The notes beneath the pieces were generated by a model. That model did no database searches. It saw nothing but the letters and a program-made list of their open reading frames with translations, and was not told where the DNA came from. Positions 6,802-9,038 of a DNA stretch of 9,038 nucleotides are shown here, piece after piece. The position numbers and the translations under genes are program-made. Origin of the DNA: Rhodospirillaceae bacterium (GTDB lineage: Bacteria > Pseudomonadota > Alphaproteobacteria > UBA828); contig JAPPKP010000210.1 in assembly GCA_028819955.1 (NCBI GenBank), positions 1-9,038 of the forward strand, written 5' to 3'. Numbering within the stretch: the stretch's first letter is position 1; the number at the start of each line of letters is the position of its first letter.

Positions 6802-7829
6802 CGAGCTGGCGCAACCGCAAGACCCTGATCCTCAGCCGCACCGACATGATGGGCCTGCTGGAGCCCGGCGAGTACGTCGATTGCGTCGAGACCGCGTTCC
6901 GCCGGCACGGCGAGGGGCGCTGCTACCTGGAACCCAAGGGCCACATCGTGCTCGACAAGTATCCGGGCGAGTGGGAGGTCATGCCCTCCTACATCGAGGA
7001 GCCGGCGGGCGCGGGCGTGACCGAGGCTGCGGCCTGCAAGTGGGTCTCCATCCGCGAGCACAACCGGTCGCGGTTCGACCTGCCGACGGTGTTCTCGATC
7101 CTGGTCTACACCGAGCCCGAGACCGGCTTTCCGCTGGCCATCGTGGACGGCAGCTACCACACCATGATGCGCACGGGAGCGTCTGCGGCCGTCTCGATCC
7201 GCTGGCTCGCGCGCGAGGGGGCGTCGGTGCTGGCGCTGGGGGGCGCGGGCGACGTGGGCATCGGCTCGCTCCGGACCTGCGCCGCCGAGCGGGACTGGTC
7301 CGAGGTGCGGGTCTGGAGCCGCACTCAGGCCACCCTCGATGCCTTCATGGCGAGCGAGGCGCCGCGCCATCCGGGGCTCAACCTGGTGCCCTCGACCGAT
7401 CTGGAGCAGGTCGTGCGGGGCGCCGATGCGGTGGTGACCACCACCACCGGCGCGGAGCCCGTGGTGCGCGACGAATGGATCGCGCCGGGCACCCACATCG
7501 CGGCGCTGGGCTCCGACCTCGCCGGCAACCAGGAGCTGGAGAGCGCGATTGCGGGACGGGCGCGCATTTTCGTTGACGACATCAGGCAGTGTGTGCCCGA
7601 CGGCGAGATCAACGTGCCGATCAGGGAGGGCGTGATTGCGGCGGACGACGTGGCCGGCGAGATCGGCGCCGTCATCTGCGGCCGGCTGGAGGGGCGGCGG
7701 GACGATGGCGAGATCACGCTCTTCGATTCGACCGGAATCGCGATCCAGGATTCGGCGACCGTGCCGTTAGAGTATCAGCGCGCGGTCGAGGCCGGCGTCG
7801 GCATCGAGAAGAAGATGATCTCGACTTGA
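6798..7829 (+). CDS. Ornithine cyclodeaminase/mu-crystallin family protein
   Basis: A 343-residue cytoplasmic enzyme of the OCD/mu-crystallin family, whose members are NAD(P)-dependent ornithine cyclodeaminases, alanine or other amino acid dehydrogenases, and ketimine or cyclic imine reductases. Recognisable parts are CKW with Lys81 in the expected substrate-binding position, the segment FPLAIVDGSYHTMMRTGASA (111-130) with Arg125, a Rossmann glycine motif GGAGDVG (148-154), the stretch DAVVTTTTGAEPVV, and LGSDLAGNQEL with the probable catalytic Asp240. The glycine motif departs from the commoner GAGVQA of the family. The start ATG at 6798 overlaps the upstream stop (ATGA), and GGAAGGAG lies about 10 bases before it. 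Coupling to a molybdenum hydroxylase subunit suggests a shared pathway acting on a nitrogen-containing compound, but ornithine itself need not be the substrate. Confidence 0.94.
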   Translation: MTSWRNRKTLILSRTDMMGLLEPGEYVDCVETAFRRHGEGRCYLEPKGHIVLDKYPGEWEVMPSYIEEPAGAGVTEAAACKWVSIREHNRSRFDLPTVFSILVYTEPETGFPLAIVDGSYHTMMRTGASAAVSIRWLAREGASVLALGGAGDVGIGSLRTCAAERDWSEVRVWSRTQATLDAFMASEAPRHPGLNLVPSTDLEQVVRGADAVVTTTTGAEPVVRDEWIAPGTHIAALGSDLAGNQELESAIAGRARIFVDDIRQCVPDGEINVPIREGVIAADDVAGEIGAVICGRLEGRRDDGEITLFDSTGIAIQDSATVPLEYQRAVEAGVGIEKKMIST

Positions 7830-7939
7830 TCGCGACCGGGGCGGCGTACCAAGATAGCCGCGCACGTTCTCGTTGGCAGTGTCGAGGTCGATTGCCCGGC
7901 CGGTCCAGCAGATTGAACCGAAAGCAGAGGGAGGAAACC

Positions 7940-8920
7940 ATGAATCGTTTTGTTCGCCCCGCCAGGATGGCGCTCGCGGCCGGGATTTTCGCGGCTGCGG
8001 CGATCGCCGGGACGGCGCAAGCGCAGGAGACCAAGCTGGCGGTGCTGTTCCTGGATTCCCAGGGATTCTTCGGGGGCATCCAGAAGGGCATCGTCGAAGG
8101 CGCTGCCGACTCGAACGTCTCGCTGATCTCGAGCAACTCCGAGAGCGACCCGACCATCGAAGCCGAGTTCCTGGACGTGGCGATCGGCGCGGGCGTGGAC
8201 GCCGTCATCATGTCGCCCGTCTCGTTCGAGGGATCGGTGCCGGCGATCGAGCGCGTGGTAGAGGCCGGCATCCCGGTCGTCTGCTACAACACCTGCCTCT
8301 CGGATGCGGACACCGAGCGCCTGGCCGGCGGCCTCGTGACCACCAACCAGTTCGACTTCGGCAAGGGCGTCGGCGCGGTCGCGGCGGATCACATCGTCGC
8401 TTCAGGTACGATGGCCCGTGTCGGCATCCTGAATTGCGACCGCTACGAGGCCTGCCAGCAGCGCAAGGCCGGCTTCCTCGCCGCGCTCGACGGGGCGGGG
8501 GCCAGCTACGAGATCGTCTCGGACCAGGAAGGATTCATCGCCGACGCGGCCACGCAGACCGCGACCGAGATGCTGACCGCCAATCCGGACATCGACCTGA
8601 TCTGGACCGCCAACGAGGGCGGCACCATCGGCGCGGTGCTCGGCGTCATGGCCGCGGGACTCGGCGGGCAGACATCGGTCTTCGGGTCGGACATCACCCT
8701 GCAGATCGCGCAGATGCTGCAGGACGGCGATGTGCTCAAGGCGGTGATCGCGCAACAGCCGCAGGAAATGGGGCGCGGGGCCGTGCAGATCGCGCTGAAA
8801 ATTCTCGCCGGCGAAGCGGTCGAGGACAAGCTGATCTACATTCCGACGCTGGTCCTCGAAGCAAGCAAACCCCAGAGCGTTGCCGACTGGATGGAAGCCC
8901 ACGCGGACGGCATTCCCTGA
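7940..8920 (+). CDS. RbsB-like periplasmic substrate-binding protein of an ABC transporter
   Basis: A 326-residue type I periplasmic binding protein (RbsB/LacI fold, Peripl_BP_4-like). Residues 1-28 form a Sec signal peptide: NRFVRPAR, a hydrophobic core LAAGIFAAAAIAG, and cleavage after AQA before Gln29. The mature domain shows the family pattern: LAVLFLDSQGFFGGIQKGI (33-51), DAVIMSPVS (87-95), IPVVCYNTC (111-119), QRKAGFLAAL (154-163), IWTANEGGTIGAV (211-223) with Asn215, VFGSDIT (237-243) with Asp241, and AVIAQQPQEMGRGA (258-271). The start has GAGGGAGGA ending 4 bases before the ATG. It lies 110 bases downstream of the OCD-family gene on the same strand, so it may share the transcript or have its own promoter. 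Sugars, polyols or other small polar molecules are usual ligands; the ligand here is unknown. No permease or ATPase gene follows within the window. Four cysteines (115, 119, 146, 152) are unusual for a periplasmic sugar binder. Confidence 0.95.
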   Translation: MNRFVRPARMALAAGIFAAAAIAGTAQAQETKLAVLFLDSQGFFGGIQKGIVEGAADSNVSLISSNSESDPTIEAEFLDVAIGAGVDAVIMSPVSFEGSVPAIERVVEAGIPVVCYNTCLSDADTERLAGGLVTTNQFDFGKGVGAVAADHIVASGTMARVGILNCDRYEACQQRKAGFLAALDGAGASYEIVSDQEGFIADAATQTATEMLTANPDIDLIWTANEGGTIGAVLGVMAAGLGGQTSVFGSDITLQIAQMLQDGDVLKAVIAQQPQEMGRGAVQIALKILAGEAVEDKLIYIPTLVLEASKPQSVADWMEAHADGIP

Positions 8921-8943
8921 TTGTCGGGCAAATTCGGAGTTGA

Positions 8944-8962
8944 GGGGCGGCCCCCACGCCCC
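8944..8962 (+). terminator. Weak stem-loop after the binding-protein gene
   Basis: GGGGCG (8944-8949) pairs with CGCCCC (8957-8962) around a 7-base loop, 24 bases after the stop codon. No T-run follows; the next bases are C- and A-rich. It could be a Rho-independent-like hairpin or a 3' stabilising structure that separates a highly expressed binding protein from later transporter genes. This is weak evidence only. Confidence 0.25.
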
Positions 8963-9038
8963 CCCACCGCATCCACCAAAAAAAACCACCTAAACAAGTA
9001 TACCCCACCCGGTACATAGCCGACAATGAAAAAATACC

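Overview
The window looks like a chromosomal fragment of a high-GC Gram-negative bacterium, most likely an alphaproteobacterium (inferred from GC-rich codon use, a Sec signal peptide with AxA cleavage, and the gene families; no rRNA or marker gene confirms it). Three blocks are visible.

Block 1 (1-2162, minus strand, GC-rich): a 239-residue protein built from 33 consecutive in-phase pentapeptide repeats, then, 76 bases downstream on the same strand, a HyuA-type hydantoinase/oxoprolinase. HyuA starts at a GTG with a good ribosome binding site and runs off the left edge of the window with about two thirds of its usual length present.

Block 2 (about 2225-4200, lower GC, accessory in character): a predicted two-helix membrane protein of unknown function on the plus strand; a small minus-strand reading frame of unknown function whose frame is open upstream to the stop codon of a transposase remnant; a degraded IS1595-family (ISXO2-like) transposase that has kept its two ends but lost two internal stretches; and a small minus-strand gene of unknown function with its own recognisable promoter and Shine-Dalgarno sequence.

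Block 3 (4444-8920, plus strand, GC-rich): the molybdenum-cofactor-binding large subunit of a xanthine dehydrogenase-family hydroxylase, translationally coupled by an ATGA overlap to an ornithine cyclodeaminase/mu-crystallin family NAD(P)-dependent enzyme, followed after 110 bases by an RbsB-like periplasmic substrate-binding protein with a signal peptide. Together with HyuA these suggest uptake and breakdown of a small nitrogen-containing compound (a cyclic amide, heterocycle or cyclic imine), but the substrate cannot be read from the sequence. The [2Fe-2S] and FAD subunits normally needed by the molybdenum hydroxylase are not in the window, nor are the ABC permease and ATPase. The last ~100 bases change abruptly to homopolymer-rich sequence and may be a contig end of poor quality. 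No tRNA, rRNA or CRISPR array was seen. I do not see a clear new defence or mobile system; the most unusual items are the doubly deleted transposase, the orphan molybdenum-enzyme subunit coupled to an OCD-family enzyme, and the small unrecognised genes between the two metabolic blocks.
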